Shown: piece by piece, positions 1 to 8,810 of the stretch
How the letters are laid out: each line of letters starts with the position of its first letter
How positions within the stretch are numbered: position 1 is the stretch's first letter
Source of the DNA: Sphingomonas sp. CFBP 13720
GTDB taxonomy: Bacteria > Pseudomonadota > Alphaproteobacteria > Sphingomonadales > Sphingomonadaceae
NCBI RefSeq assembly: GCF_014842075.1
Contig: NZ_JACYVA010000011.1
Location: forward strand, 1 to 46,961
Length of the DNA stretch: 46,961 bases
Reading direction: 5' to 3'
Position numbers and translations under genes: made by a program
The notes under the pieces: model-generated
Told to the model about the DNA's origin: nothing
Seen by the model: the letters and a program-made list of their open reading frames with translations, nothing else
Database searches by the model: none

Positions 1-13
1 GTCCCCGCAACCA
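1..13 (+). tRNA. 3' end of initiator tRNA-Met (partial, cut by window edge)
   Basis: The first 13 bases, GTCCCCGCAACCA, match the acceptor 3' strand, discriminator A and encoded CCA of bacterial initiator tRNA. The acceptor strand CCCCGCA would pair with a 5' CGCGGGG carrying the C1:A72 mismatch typical of tRNA-fMet. A hairpin terminator follows 18 bases later. In many alphaproteobacteria tRNA-fMet is the last gene of the rRNA operon, after 5S. Only the 3' end is visible, so the identity rests on a short match. Confidence 0.6.
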
Positions 14-31
14 ACACCATTCGCAACGCCA

Positions 32-55
32 AACGCCGCCCCTCGGGGCGGCGTT
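32..55 (+). terminator. Hairpin terminator after tRNA / rRNA operon
   Basis: Positions 32-42 and 45-55 are perfect reverse complements (AACGCCGCCCC and GGGGCGGCGTT), giving an 11-bp GC-rich stem with a very short loop. The downstream bases (GTCGTTTGTC) are moderately T-rich. It lies 18 bases after the tRNA CCA end, as expected for the terminator of a tRNA or rRNA transcript. Confidence 0.75.
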
Positions 56-339
56 GTCGTTTGTCGACCAAAGCCTCGAACGGTTCTTGGTCAATCTGAA
101 CCGATCCCTGCGTTGGTCAAGCTATTGGAGGATTCGCACGGCTGGTAAAGGTCGAGAATCCGGTCGACGGCACTTTTTACGCTGTTGGCTGGATCGCCTG
201 GGAATGCACAAAGCGCACGCTGCCGGAACGGAAGCCTTGCGTCGTGTCCTCCGTTCGTTCGCGTGGACTACGCTTTTCGTCTGTGCAAGGCGGGGCGGGC
301 GAGAGGCATTGCGCGGTGCAGGGCTACGACCGGGCTGTG

Positions 340-1084
340 CGGTCGAGAGATTACCGCGTCGTTCAAGCGAACCGCTTTCAGCGAGCACGCACGCGCGACC
401 GTAGAGGACCAGATCGCCTGTCTGATGCACACGATCGGCCAGAGAGCTGGCGAGCGCTTCCCCAATGATGCGGGCATGAGAGTAAAAGAGAGTCAAAATA
501 GCTGATCGGTGCCGAGGTCAGCTAGCCGTCCCGGTCCGCAACACGAAGCGGTCCATTGTCGATGAGCAACTGCTTCCATCAAGCCCGGTACTTCTCCTGT
601 TCTATCGCGGCGAGGGCGCTCTGGATGTTGAGCAGTCGCGCCATCTTTTAAGGCGCGAGGGCCAAGGGGCTGATCGCCAGCCACGGTGCGGTATCTGTTC
701 CCGCACCGCCTACCATCAGGTGGGTAACGTCGATCATCTTGCAGCGCGCATCGTCGAGGTGAGAAAGCCACCAGGGGAAACCGGCATAGCTCCGGGTATC
801 ACGACGCCAGATTCAGGCGACCGGCAAGACTTCGTTCGATCCGGATGCTTCAAGGAATGGCCACGTATCGACCACCACGCGGTCCCAAGCGGCGAAACCC
901 CGTTCATCCTCGACCCATGCGACCCTGACGGCGTCGCCAGCCCCGGCCGGCCCAAAGCTGAAACCATTGAACGGGCACGCGACCTGGTCGGCTCGACCTC
1001 GTTCCCGCGCCGTTGAGCCAAGATCTGGCGCAGTGTTCCTGCGCCAGACGGGTTAAACAGAACGTGGAGCAAGGGCTTTGACAC
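340..1084 (-). pseudogene. Frameshifted DUF1835/DUF3658-domain protein gene
   Basis: No single frame is open, but stitched minus-strand frames read as one DUF1835-family protein. The GTG start at 1084 gives SKPLLHVLFNPSGAGTLRQ. A shifted frame then gives FGPAGAGDAVRVAWVEDE and WDRVVVDTWPFLEASGSNEV, followed by YAGFPWWLSHLDDARCK. The C-terminal DUF3658-like part reads LLIDNGPLRVADRDG, SAPISYFD and IIGEALASSLADRVHQTGDL. I see at least two frameshifts and several in-frame stops, so the gene is dead. The family has no well-defined function. It starts about 9 bases after the stop of the IS66 transposase remnant, and its Shine-Dalgarno-like GAGGAA overlaps that stop. The recognition is from memory of the family pattern. 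Confidence 0.6.
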
Positions 1085-1092
1085 ATCGTTCC

Positions 1093-1345
1093 TCACGAGT
1101 TGGTGCGCTGCCCGTACTTCCAAGGCGTCAACTTCGTCATGCGGTTCGCCGGATGCCCATCGGCAATGTGGGTAAGCACGTCACGCAGTCAGGCTTCGGG
1201 GTCGACGATGTTGGGCCGGGCGGTCTGGATGAGTGTGCAGATCGCCGCTGCCCGCTCACCGTCCTTGTCGGAGCCGGCGAACAGGTAGTTCTCGCGGCCG
1301 AAATTGACGGGTCGGAGGCAGTAGCTCCAATTGGAGGAAAACGGA
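1093..1345 (-). mobile_element. IS66-family transposase (TnpC) C-terminal remnant
   Basis: The minus strand translates to LRPVNFGRENYLFAGSD, then GERAAAICTLIQTARPN, IVDPEA, an in-frame TGA, and LRDVLTHIADGHPANRM. This is the recognisable C-terminal end of IS66-family TnpC transposases, where the usual pattern is GRKNYLFAGSDxGGERAAAIYSLI and HPxNRIxELLPW. A stop replaces the expected Trp and one residue is inserted before HPANR. No tnpA or tnpB, catalytic DDE core or terminal inverted repeat is visible, so this is a dead fragment. It marks an old transposition event at the left edge of the EPS locus. Confidence 0.75.
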
Positions 1346-1404
1346 GGGCAAGTCATACCTGACTTTCCCTAATAAGCAGTCTAGGGGCAGCGCTACGCAA
1401 TCAT

Positions 1405-1794
1405 TCAGCGGCGAGGACGAATGACGGTCCGCGACCGTTCTTCAGCGACGGCAAATGGCGACACAGTATTCGCCTGTGGGTCGTAGTTGCGGTCGATCCG
1501 GTTGCGAATGCGGGACTGGACACGGTTCTGGATACGGCTGTCGATCCTCGACAGCGGTGTGATCCCCTCCGTTTCGGTCTGACGCTGGCCGGCTTCGCCG
1601 ACTGTCGAAGGGGCCACCCGACCGGCCCGCGCCGGTTCCACCCTAGGCCGCAGCACTTCGTTCTCATCCGGTGCCGGCAGGTCGCCTTCGGGCACGATCT
1701 GGGCCTGCGCCGCGACCGGTGCCGCCAACAGCAGGCAGATGACGGACAGAATTACCCGGCGGATCACAAGGTGTCCGGAAACCGCAGTCTTCAC
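1405..1794 (-). CDS. Small secreted Arg-rich protein ending the EPS operon
   Basis: This 129-residue protein is not from a family I recognise. The GTG start at 1794 overlaps the TGA of the upstream gene (GTGA), a classic translational-coupling arrangement, so I prefer it to upstream alternatives; another GTG lies at 1767. Residues 12-32 (IRRVILSVICLLLAAPVAAQA) form a Sec signal peptide with a probable AQA cleavage site. The mature part is polar, and its middle is a run of regularly spaced R/I/Q residues (SRIDSRIQNRVQSRIRNRID) that could form a basic amphipathic helix. It ends in RPRR. It is the last gene of the minus-strand EPS operon, so a periplasmic role in EPS export or binding of an acidic polymer is possible but is inference. 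Confidence 0.7.
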   Translation of the reverse strand: MKTAVSGHLVIRRVILSVICLLLAAPVAAQAQIVPEGDLPAPDENEVLRPRVEPARAGRVAPSTVGEAGQRQTETEGITPLSRIDSRIQNRVQSRIRNRIDRNYDPQANTVSPFAVAEERSRTVIRPRR

Positions 1795-3008
1795 AACGCT
1801 GGAGCCAACTGCACGCGGTCGAGCTCTCCCGAGAGCCCCGCAACCGTGTCGGAAGCGCGTCCGACCAATGCAAGCGTCTGTACCGGGCAATCCGCCGGGA
1901 CACGGAAGTTGCCCGCGAAGTTGCCGCTCCGTTCTGTCGAACGCGGTAGAACCACGCGACCCAGTTCGCGACCGTGCCAGCACTTCAGCGTCCAGTAGGG
2001 GAGTGCGTCGTTGGCTTGCTCTATCCCGCGACTATGCCCTTCAACCCGGTAGATGCCCGGCGTAAGCAACTGCATCTGCTGCAGCAGCATACCTCCGACG
2101 CTCGATGGCAAGGCGAAGCTGACGGTTCCGTCTTGGATAGAGGTTATGCCGCCAGCTTCCGAAACCGGCGTCCAGTCGAACGCAGAGGGAATGACGAGGT
2201 TCGCGGTAAAGCGCGGATCGCGTGAGCGGCGGCGATCCACACCGCGCCGGATCGTCGTGTAATAGGCCCACGCGTTCTCGACTGCGCCGGCACGAATGAG
2301 CGCGCCGACCGTCGCTGCCTTTGCTCCTTCCGGGAGGGGGACGCCCGCCTTGCCAAGTGCGCCGAACAGCATGGCGGCCTCGTGCGCATCGGCCGCACCG
2401 GCCGCAACTCGATTGATGAAGGCTTCGCTCCAGATCGGCTTGCGGGCCAGCGTCGCGACCAGCGCTGTGCGGATGTCAGCATTGCTCCCGGCTTTGGCCA
2501 ACACCGGGAATAACAGTTCCCCCGCACCCGGCGACGTTCGCAGCGCGATGTCGTAATGGTGGAGCGCCCCGGGTATATCGTTGCGACCGACCGCATCCTC
2601 GATTGCCCATAGCTGCGTTTCTAGGTCGCGCCGCGATAGTACGTTGGCATAAGCCAGCAACCGGCGAGCACTGATCGCGTCGCCGCGCAACTGAGCGGCG
2701 ATCCCCAACGTCGACACTGCCGCGACGGCGGTTGGATCCTGCCGTAGTGCGGTGCGTGCCAGTGCGTTGGCACGTACGCGTTCCGCATTGCTTGCATCGA
2801 TGCCGGTCAGCGTTCTGGCAAACGCGGCGGTGACGCGACCGTCATTCGGAGCAAGCGCATGCCCGGTCACGACGTCTCCCTGCCGCACCATGTACGCGAG
2901 CGACCCGGTGGCGCCGACATAGCCCCCTGCGACTGCTGCGACTGCCAGGAGTCCGCGAACGATCCATTCGCGTGCAGAACGCTGCGACAGGGAGCCGACC
3001 TGGGGCAT
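1791..3008 (-). CDS. Membrane-anchored helical-repeat (TPR-like) EPS-associated protein
   Basis: This 405-residue protein has one N-terminal membrane anchor (about residues 17-38, VRGLLAVAAVAGGYVGATGSL). A periplasmic Ala/Leu/Arg-rich helical region (about 55-255) follows, with paired-helix patterning like tetratricopeptide repeats (for example TALRQDPTAVAAVSTLGIAAQ and RDLETQLWAIEDAVGRNDI). The C-terminal part (about 260-405) is beta-rich with an FDWTP motif and two Cys that could form a disulfide (LKCWHGRE and PADCPVQ). Its ATG overlaps the TGA of the tyrosine-kinase gene by one base (TGATG), and its own stop overlaps the next start, so the three genes are translationally coupled. A scaffold role at the Wza/Wzc export complex is inferred from context only. 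Confidence 0.75.
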   Translation of the reverse strand: MPQVGSLSQRSAREWIVRGLLAVAAVAGGYVGATGSLAYMVRQGDVVTGHALAPNDGRVTAAFARTLTGIDASNAERVRANALARTALRQDPTAVAAVSTLGIAAQLRGDAISARRLLAYANVLSRRDLETQLWAIEDAVGRNDIPGALHHYDIALRTSPGAGELLFPVLAKAGSNADIRTALVATLARKPIWSEAFINRVAAGAADAHEAAMLFGALGKAGVPLPEGAKAATVGALIRAGAVENAWAYYTTIRRGVDRRRSRDPRFTANLVIPSAFDWTPVSEAGGITSIQDGTVSFALPSSVGGMLLQQMQLLTPGIYRVEGHSRGIEQANDALPYWTLKCWHGRELGRVVLPRSTERSGNFAGNFRVPADCPVQTLALVGRASDTVAGLSGELDRVQLAPAL

Positions 3009-5233
3009 CAGTTGTGCGCAGCCTTTTCATCGGCGCGCGTGTCCTTCCCATAGCCATAGCCATAGTCATAGCCGTAGCCGTGATGCGCTTTGCTCGCCTC
3101 GAATTTGGTCAGGACGCCACCGATCACGCGTACGTTCGCACTGGCGAGACGGGCGAGGGCGGTCTTGACCATGGTCGAGCGGGTGCCATGCGATTCCACC
3201 GCGAAAATGACTCCTTCTACTCGATTCGCGATCAACGGAGCGTCCGCTAGTCCCATGACCGGCGGTGAATCGATCACCACATGGTCGTAGTTCTCGAGTA
3301 GACGATCGATCAGAATGGCAAGGCGGTTGCCGGTCAGCAGTTCGGCTGCGTTGGGTGGGATCGGCCCCGCCGACATAGCGGTAAGGCTAAGATCGTTCAT
3401 CGAGAAGATGAGCGAACCAATGTCGTCGTCGCCGGCCAGAAAGTTGCTCAACCCCCGGTTGTGGTCGACGCCACCCAACTGGTGAACCGAAGGCGACCGC
3501 ATGTCGCCGTCGACCAGAATGACCCGGCGTTGCGAACGGGCAAGTGTCGTCGCCAGTGCCAGCGCGGTGGTCGACTTGCCTTCCGATGGCTTGGTCGAAG
3601 TAATGGCAAGTGATCGCGGTACGCCGTGCTCTGTCGTGAACGCCAGGTTGGTCTGGACCGCCAGATAGGCGTCAAACAGGTCGGACTTGCGATCGAGCAG
3701 GGCATCCTTCGGAGAACCACCGTCTACCTTCGGTACCACGCCAAGCAGCGGCATTCCAAGACGTCGTTCGACCTCGGCCGGATCGGCGATGGCTTCGTCA
3801 ATCTGTTCGAGCGCCAAGGCAAGCAACGTACCTAAGCCAAGTCCCGCCAGCAACGATATAAGAAGGTTTACCAGCAGTCGTGGGCTGGACGGATCTTCGG
3901 GTACGTCAGCAGGATCGACGATCGAGATGTTGTTCACACCGACGCCCCCGGCGACCCCGATTTCTTTGAAGCGCTGCAACACCCCGTCGTACAGGGCGCG
4001 GTTGGTATCAACCTCCTGCTGATAAATGTTGTACTGGATGCTGCGGCGGCGCAGGTCGAGATAGCTCGACTTGAGTTCCTCAACTTTGGCCTGAAGCGCA
4101 CGCTCGCGCTCGCGCGCCTCGCCATAGTCAGCCTGAACCGACCGAGATACCCGGCCTTCTTCCCTGGCGATCGAGCTGTCGAGCTGATCGACTTGGGACT
4201 GGATCGCTTTGGCGGCGGGGTATTCGGGTTCGAACTGCGTCATCAGCCGCTGATATTCGGCCGCCAGTTCGGCACGCTTCTGGCGCAGGCCGTTAATCGC
4301 CACGTTGCGCAACGCCTCGGTTGAGGCACCGGCCCGACCGCCCTGCTGATAGCGTGCTTCGGCCTGGATGCGATCCGCCGTCGCTTGCGACAAAGCAGTG
4401 TTGAGCGCGGCCAGATCATCGGCGACGATCGACCGCTCGGACGTCGTCTTGCCGTCGTTGTTCGATTGCGCCGGCAGGTTGATGATACGCTGCGCTGATG
4501 CGTAACCCACGAGCTGGCGCTGGGATTCGTCCAGTCGTTCCTTAAGCTGCGCAAGCTGGCGTTCAAGCAGGTTGCGGCCATAGGAGGTCGCCTGGACCTT
4601 GCGCTCCAGATTGGTCTGAATGAAATTATCGCCCCATGCATTGGCGACGCGCGCAGAGAATGTGGCATCGGGGCTGGTGAATCGGATATCGACCAACCGC
4701 GACAACTGTGTCGGCGCGATGGCAAGGTTCTCTAGCAGAACCTCCCCGGCGACCCGCCGTCTGGTCGCTAGCCCGGATGCGGGATAGCGACCGTTGGTCA
4801 GTTGGAATGCTGGATCGGCGTCGTCCGATACGTCAAACAACGCGAAAAATTTGGGATCGTCGACCAACCGTAGCTGGACCGCCACCCGCTCAGACAGCGA
4901 GCGCGAACGCAGCAGGCCATACTGGGTTTCGTAGAATTCCTGGTCGGCAAGGCCTGCTTCGCTCTCGACGCCCTGGAATTCGGTGACCTTGTTCGATTCG
5001 CGCGCGATTTCAACCGTAGCTTCGGCGGTGTATTTGGGTGTCGTCAGCAGCGTGATGACCAGCCCGAGCAGAACGCAGGCACCGATTACGCCAAGGATGA
5101 CGTAACGCCACCGCATCGCAATCCGCAGATATTGACGAAGGAACGAGGTGTGGTTGGCGTCACCCGCCGAAGGGTCCGCGATTAGCGGCCCGACCTGGCT
5201 ACCGTCGCGCAGGTTGGATGCAACCAGATTCAT
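3008..5233 (-). CDS. Wzc-type polysaccharide co-polymerase / BY-kinase
   Basis: This 741-residue inner-membrane protein controls EPS chain length and export. The Wzz domain starts with a membrane helix near residues 43-64 and continues through long coiled-coil periplasmic segments (about 190-440). A second helix near 455 follows the Pro-rich VPEDPSSPR. The cytoplasmic C-terminal half is a bacterial tyrosine kinase: Walker A SEGKSTT (about 548), Walker A' ILVDGDMRSPS (about 571) and Walker B VVIDSPPVMGLADAP (about 651). The tail near 716-731 is a Tyr cluster (HHGYGYDYGYGYGK), the expected autophosphorylation site. Kinase and co-polymerase are fused in one chain, as in proteobacterial Wzc and ExoP. 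It lies 14 bases after the Wza-like gene and is coupled to the downstream gene by TGATG. Confidence 0.95.
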   Translation of the reverse strand: MNLVASNLRDGSQVGPLIADPSAGDANHTSFLRQYLRIAMRWRYVILGVIGACVLLGLVITLLTTPKYTAEATVEIARESNKVTEFQGVESEAGLADQEFYETQYGLLRSRSLSERVAVQLRLVDDPKFFALFDVSDDADPAFQLTNGRYPASGLATRRRVAGEVLLENLAIAPTQLSRLVDIRFTSPDATFSARVANAWGDNFIQTNLERKVQATSYGRNLLERQLAQLKERLDESQRQLVGYASAQRIINLPAQSNNDGKTTSERSIVADDLAALNTALSQATADRIQAEARYQQGGRAGASTEALRNVAINGLRQKRAELAAEYQRLMTQFEPEYPAAKAIQSQVDQLDSSIAREEGRVSRSVQADYGEARERERALQAKVEELKSSYLDLRRRSIQYNIYQQEVDTNRALYDGVLQRFKEIGVAGGVGVNNISIVDPADVPEDPSSPRLLVNLLISLLAGLGLGTLLALALEQIDEAIADPAEVERRLGMPLLGVVPKVDGGSPKDALLDRKSDLFDAYLAVQTNLAFTTEHGVPRSLAITSTKPSEGKSTTALALATTLARSQRRVILVDGDMRSPSVHQLGGVDHNRGLSNFLAGDDDIGSLIFSMNDLSLTAMSAGPIPPNAAELLTGNRLAILIDRLLENYDHVVIDSPPVMGLADAPLIANRVEGVIFAVESHGTRSTMVKTALARLASANVRVIGGVLTKFEASKAHHGYGYDYGYGYGKDTRADEKAAHN

Positions 5234-5247
5234 TGCGGGAACAGCCT

Positions 5248-5961
5248 TTAATTCTGCAAGATTGCGATGAGCGGCGCTGCAAGGATCGGAGCGACCGAGG
5301 CGACATCACGGAACAGGCGACGCTGTGGAGAATCGCCCACGACGATCACGTCGTTGGCATAGACTTGTGGGTCGTCGTACGCACCGCGCCTGATGGCAGC
5401 GACATTGTACAATCCTGCCATCTTCTGATTGTTAACGGTACGCAGGATGACGACGTCGTCCTGCCGGGCGAATTCGGACATTCCCTTGGCTGACGCGATG
5501 GCGCGCATCAAAGTCATCTGGTTAGTCACCGGATACAGCCCCGGCTCGACCACCTGTCCGTCGATCGTCACCACCTGGCTTACCGAGCTGGTGATGTTGA
5601 CGGTGACCTGCGGGTCCCGGACGTAGCGTCCACGCAACGCCGCTGCGATCGCGCTGGACAGTTCCTCGGCCGTGCTGCCGCTTGCCTTGATTGTCCCGAC
5701 AAGCGGCATCGATATGCGCCCGCTGGCGTCCACCTGCATTTCCCGCTCCAGATCGGGCACGTTGAACACGTCGACCTTGATCGTGTCGAGCGGGCCGATC
5801 AGCGAAGGTCGGTCGGCCGCGACGAGATCGTTCCGGGTCGGTGCGGGCAATACCCCGCTTTCGGATACGACCGTCAGGTTGGAGGTCGTCTCGAGCGGAA
5901 CCCGGTCGGCGCAAGCGGACAGCAGGGTCGCGAACAGCAGGACGGCAGAAGTTGTACGCAT
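5248..5961 (-). CDS. Wza-type polysaccharide export outer-membrane lipoprotein
   Basis: This 237-residue protein belongs to the Poly_export/SLBB family that forms the outer-membrane EPS pore. I chose the ATG at 5961 because it directly yields a lipoprotein signal peptide (MRTTSAVLLFATLLSAC, lipobox Cys17). Longer starts would overlap the preceding gene. The Poly_export domain spans about residues 55-125 (IGPLDTIKVDVFNVPDLE and RISMPLVGTIKASG). One SLBB domain follows (about 125-200; VTIDGQVVEPGLYPV and LMRAIASAKGMSEFA). The C-terminus is hydrophobic (APILAAPLIAILQ). The protein is shorter than E. coli Wza (about 380 residues) and has one SLBB rather than two, which is common in alphaproteobacterial versions. 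It is the natural partner of the Wzc-like kinase encoded next. Confidence 0.93.
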   Translation of the reverse strand: MRTTSAVLLFATLLSACADRVPLETTSNLTVVSESGVLPAPTRNDLVAADRPSLIGPLDTIKVDVFNVPDLEREMQVDASGRISMPLVGTIKASGSTAEELSSAIAAALRGRYVRDPQVTVNITSSVSQVVTIDGQVVEPGLYPVTNQMTLMRAIASAKGMSEFARQDDVVILRTVNNQKMAGLYNVAAIRRGAYDDPQVYANDVIVVGDSPQRRLFRDVASVAPILAAPLIAILQN

Positions 5962-6001
5962 ACGTTCGAGACGTTTCCGGGTGAAGGGAGAAGCCGGCAG
6001 C

Positions 6002-7390
6002 CTATAAGTGTTGGTCCGGCTCAGGTAAAGCTGGCGTCGAACGTCCGCCGTTGCGGTCACCCAGCCATACGGCCGCGATGACGATCAGGGCCATCATGAT
6101 CGGTGTTCGGGCGGGATAGTCGATCACGCTGGCTAGCAGGACGAGCAGCAGCATTGCCGACCCAAGCCGCGGCAGGGCGTGGCGCATTGCCGGCCCGGCA
6201 CGCCATGCGCGGAGGCTCGAACGGCCCCACCAGGCGAGGGCCGCCAGCAGCAACAGCAAGCCAGGCAATCCGGCGTCTAGGACGATCTCCAGCAGGTCGT
6301 CGTGCGCGTGGTTGAAATACGTCGGCTTCAGGAGGTCGAACGGCTCGTGCATGCGGAACAGCGGGTCGAAGCTGCCAAGTCCCGTACCGAACGGGAAATA
6401 AGTACGAACCATCTCCAATACGGTCGGTAGACCGCGGCGGCGCATGTCCTGCCACGGATCGACGGTAATCGCCCGGTTGATCGAAATTGCTCGATCGCTT
6501 GCGATGCTGACCAGAACGAGGATCGCGATCAGCCCGATAATCGCCGCGACCATCGCCGGGAACACCCAACGCGGATAGCGGGAAAGCGCCTGACTGATCG
6601 GACGCCGCACGAGGACCAGGCCGATCACGAGCGCTATCCCGCTTAAAGCCGTTCCGGCGCGCGACCCGCTGGCCAATACGGTCAGTGTGAACAATATCAG
6701 CAGACCTGCTGCGACCGCCGCGCGCCATCCTGGCGATCCGCCATTGGAAAACCCCCAGACCGGCGCCAACAAGCAGCCCATCGCAAGCAGCAGCGCGAAA
6801 TGATTATAATTGGCGAAGGTGCCCGCAACCTGTCCCAGGTCGTCGTTGACGAACGGGTTGTCGAAGCCGGCCCCGGAGAATTGCAGCAGCCCGATCAAGG
6901 TCGCGGCGACGATCAAGCAGAGCATCATGCCCGGCAGCCAGCGGCGCTCATGGTCCCGCAGGCCGGCAACCAGGATTAGGGTGGTGATGGGAACGATCAG
7001 GGCGGCAACAGAATTGGCCGTGGCTCCCGGCACGATCGACCATGGTCGCCACGGTTGGGGTTGGCCGCTTGCGGCCGCCGCTTCCGCAAACGGGGCACGC
7101 CCCGGCAGTGCCAGCCATATGTCCGGCGGCAACGGCACGAGCTGGAGCAGCGCGAGCGACAGTGCGGCAACCAACAACAGGGCTACTGGTCGGACAGGCC
7201 GAAGCGCAGGACGATTGCCGAACAACGCCGCTACCGCCAAGACAATCGCCGCGGCGCTCCGCACCACCACCTGGCCCAGAGCATCGGCCCGCGATGCGCC
7301 GCCTGCGATCCAGAGGGTACACAGAAACAGGCCCAGCAGGATCGCATACAGGCCCGGTCTTGTCAGGGGATCGGAACGATGTCTGGCCAT
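6002..7390 (-). CDS. O-antigen ligase / Wzy-type polymerase family membrane protein
   Basis: This 462-residue protein has about a dozen hydrophobic segments. The ATG at 7390 sits 7 bases after the preceding stop, with GAGG of its Shine-Dalgarno overlapping that stop. The O-antigen ligase/Wzy_C signature is visible: SGSRAGTALSGIALVIGLV, a large periplasmic loop carrying YFPFGTGLGSFDPLF, and the Asn-His-Ala-His motif in YFNHAHDDLLEIVLDAGLPG. Family members polymerise lipid-linked repeat units or ligate glycans in the periplasm. With Wza and Wzc encoded immediately downstream, polymerase (Wzy) is the better guess. A second multispan protein encoded just upstream could instead be the polymerase. 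Confidence 0.85.
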   Translation of the reverse strand: MARHRSDPLTRPGLYAILLGLFLCTLWIAGGASRADALGQVVVRSAAAIVLAVAALFGNRPALRPVRPVALLLVAALSLALLQLVPLPPDIWLALPGRAPFAEAAAASGQPQPWRPWSIVPGATANSVAALIVPITTLILVAGLRDHERRWLPGMMLCLIVAATLIGLLQFSGAGFDNPFVNDDLGQVAGTFANYNHFALLLAMGCLLAPVWGFSNGGSPGWRAAVAAGLLILFTLTVLASGSRAGTALSGIALVIGLVLVRRPISQALSRYPRWVFPAMVAAIIGLIAILVLVSIASDRAISINRAITVDPWQDMRRRGLPTVLEMVRTYFPFGTGLGSFDPLFRMHEPFDLLKPTYFNHAHDDLLEIVLDAGLPGLLLLLAALAWWGRSSLRAWRAGPAMRHALPRLGSAMLLLVLLASVIDYPARTPIMMALIVIAAVWLGDRNGGRSTPALPEPDQHL

Positions 7391-7397
7391 AGCCGCC

Positions 7398-8693
7398 TCA
7401 GGCAACCCGGTTGCTAGTCGGGAACCCGACCGCATAGGACGACCTGCCTGCTTGCGGGCGCCGCCAGGCCAGGCGGCACAGTACGAGATACGGGATCATG
7501 ATGAAGATATAACCCTTGGTGATCTGGGGCAGGTAACCACGCGAATAATTGTAGTAGCCGACGAACCCGGCCACCATCGCGATGCCGACGATAAGATGCG
7601 CGGTCGACGGCGCGAGCTTTCGAACGAGCCTGTGCAGAAACAGATAGACGAACGCGAACAGGATGGAGCCGATCGCGATCCCGGCCCATCCGCCCATGAT
7701 CGCGAATTCGCCGACGACCGGATATGTCGTGCCCGACCGGAAACCCTCGTTGGTCAGCAGCCCGTGAATAGCGCCCTTCCGATATTCGCCGACCATGCGC
7801 GTCGGCATCAGTACGCGCGGGACGAGTCCGGAAATGCTGTCGATGATTGGGGACAGCGGATAAGTCACGCCGCGGTAGATATAGGTGCGGATCACGGATG
7901 TGAGCCCGAACAGGACGTTGGACTCCGCAAATATTCCGAACAGTGGATCTGTAGTCGGGGCGCGCTGTGTAAAGTCGATCCCGGAAAATTTTGATCTGTA
8001 GAGCGTCATCACGGTGAACAGGGTGAATACCGCAGCGCTAAAACCCGCGGTCAGTCCAATCCGTTTGGCAACGCTCCGTTCCTTCAGGAACATGAAGACC
8101 ACGATGGGAATCGCAAGCAGCGCTAGCTTGTATCGAAGCCCGGTGAAGATCGTATAAAATACCAAGAAGGCAAAGCGTGCCAGGACGGGACCGGTGAACC
8201 CGCGGCGTGCGAGCATGTACAGCCATGCTGGGATCATCATGTCCGCGAACTGGAAGGCGATGAGAAAATAGCTGGCTTCGCCGTTGAGTGCGGCGCGGGC
8301 GCTCGCGGCGCCGCCTTGGATGACGTAAAGAGCCGCCAGCACGCCGATAGCGAAGAGCATTTCGGCCGGGATGACGGACCGCAGGGGATCCGGACTGAGG
8401 CGGTCGGTGACGACCATCGTCGATGGCGTCCGGCGCGAAACCACCCAGACAGTCAACGCCATCAGTAGCGTCGCAGACGACAGGGTCAGCGCCGCCTCGT
8501 TTAACCGTGCCGCGCCCCACATGGTGCCGACGAAATAGGTGTTCTTCTGATATATCCAGTACCAAGTTCCGCCAAGGCAAACATAAGCGTGACAAAACAG
8601 CAGCACGCCCAGGAAGGGCCGGTGCATTGTCGGGGCCGTCATTGTCAGCCAGGCATGGGCAGCGACGATCGCCACAATAAGCAGGAGGGTCAT
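7398..8693 (-). CDS. Multispan O-antigen polymerase-like protein (Wzy-like)
   Basis: This 431-residue protein has about 11-12 predicted membrane helices from the N-terminus (MTLLLIVAIVAAHAWLTM) to near the C-terminus. It shows the layout of oligosaccharide-repeat polymerases: a long periplasmic loop late in the chain (about 255-335, with LVPRVLMPTRM and RSGTTYPVVGEFAIMGGWAG). The phrase TTYPVVGEFAIMGGWAGIA resembles the conserved end-of-loop region of O-antigen polymerases. Sequence conservation in this family is low, so the call rests on topology and context. It is followed after 7 bases by a second polymerase/ligase-family gene. One of the two probably polymerises the EPS and the other may ligate or modify it. 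Confidence 0.75.
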   Translation of the reverse strand: MTLLLIVAIVAAHAWLTMTAPTMHRPFLGVLLFCHAYVCLGGTWYWIYQKNTYFVGTMWGAARLNEAALTLSSATLLMALTVWVVSRRTPSTMVVTDRLSPDPLRSVIPAEMLFAIGVLAALYVIQGGAASARAALNGEASYFLIAFQFADMMIPAWLYMLARRGFTGPVLARFAFLVFYTIFTGLRYKLALLAIPIVVFMFLKERSVAKRIGLTAGFSAAVFTLFTVMTLYRSKFSGIDFTQRAPTTDPLFGIFAESNVLFGLTSVIRTYIYRGVTYPLSPIIDSISGLVPRVLMPTRMVGEYRKGAIHGLLTNEGFRSGTTYPVVGEFAIMGGWAGIAIGSILFAFVYLFLHRLVRKLAPSTAHLIVGIAMVAGFVGYYNYSRGYLPQITKGYIFIMIPYLVLCRLAWRRPQAGRSSYAVGFPTSNRVA

Positions 8694-8810
8694 CGACCTA
8701 ATCCAAAAATCGTGCCCTTTGGCAACACTGAACGCACATCTTTACCTGGACCGCCGACTATCAGGACACCGCCAGCCTGTCCACGCGGGGGGTTGGGGCG
8801 CGCAGTACGT

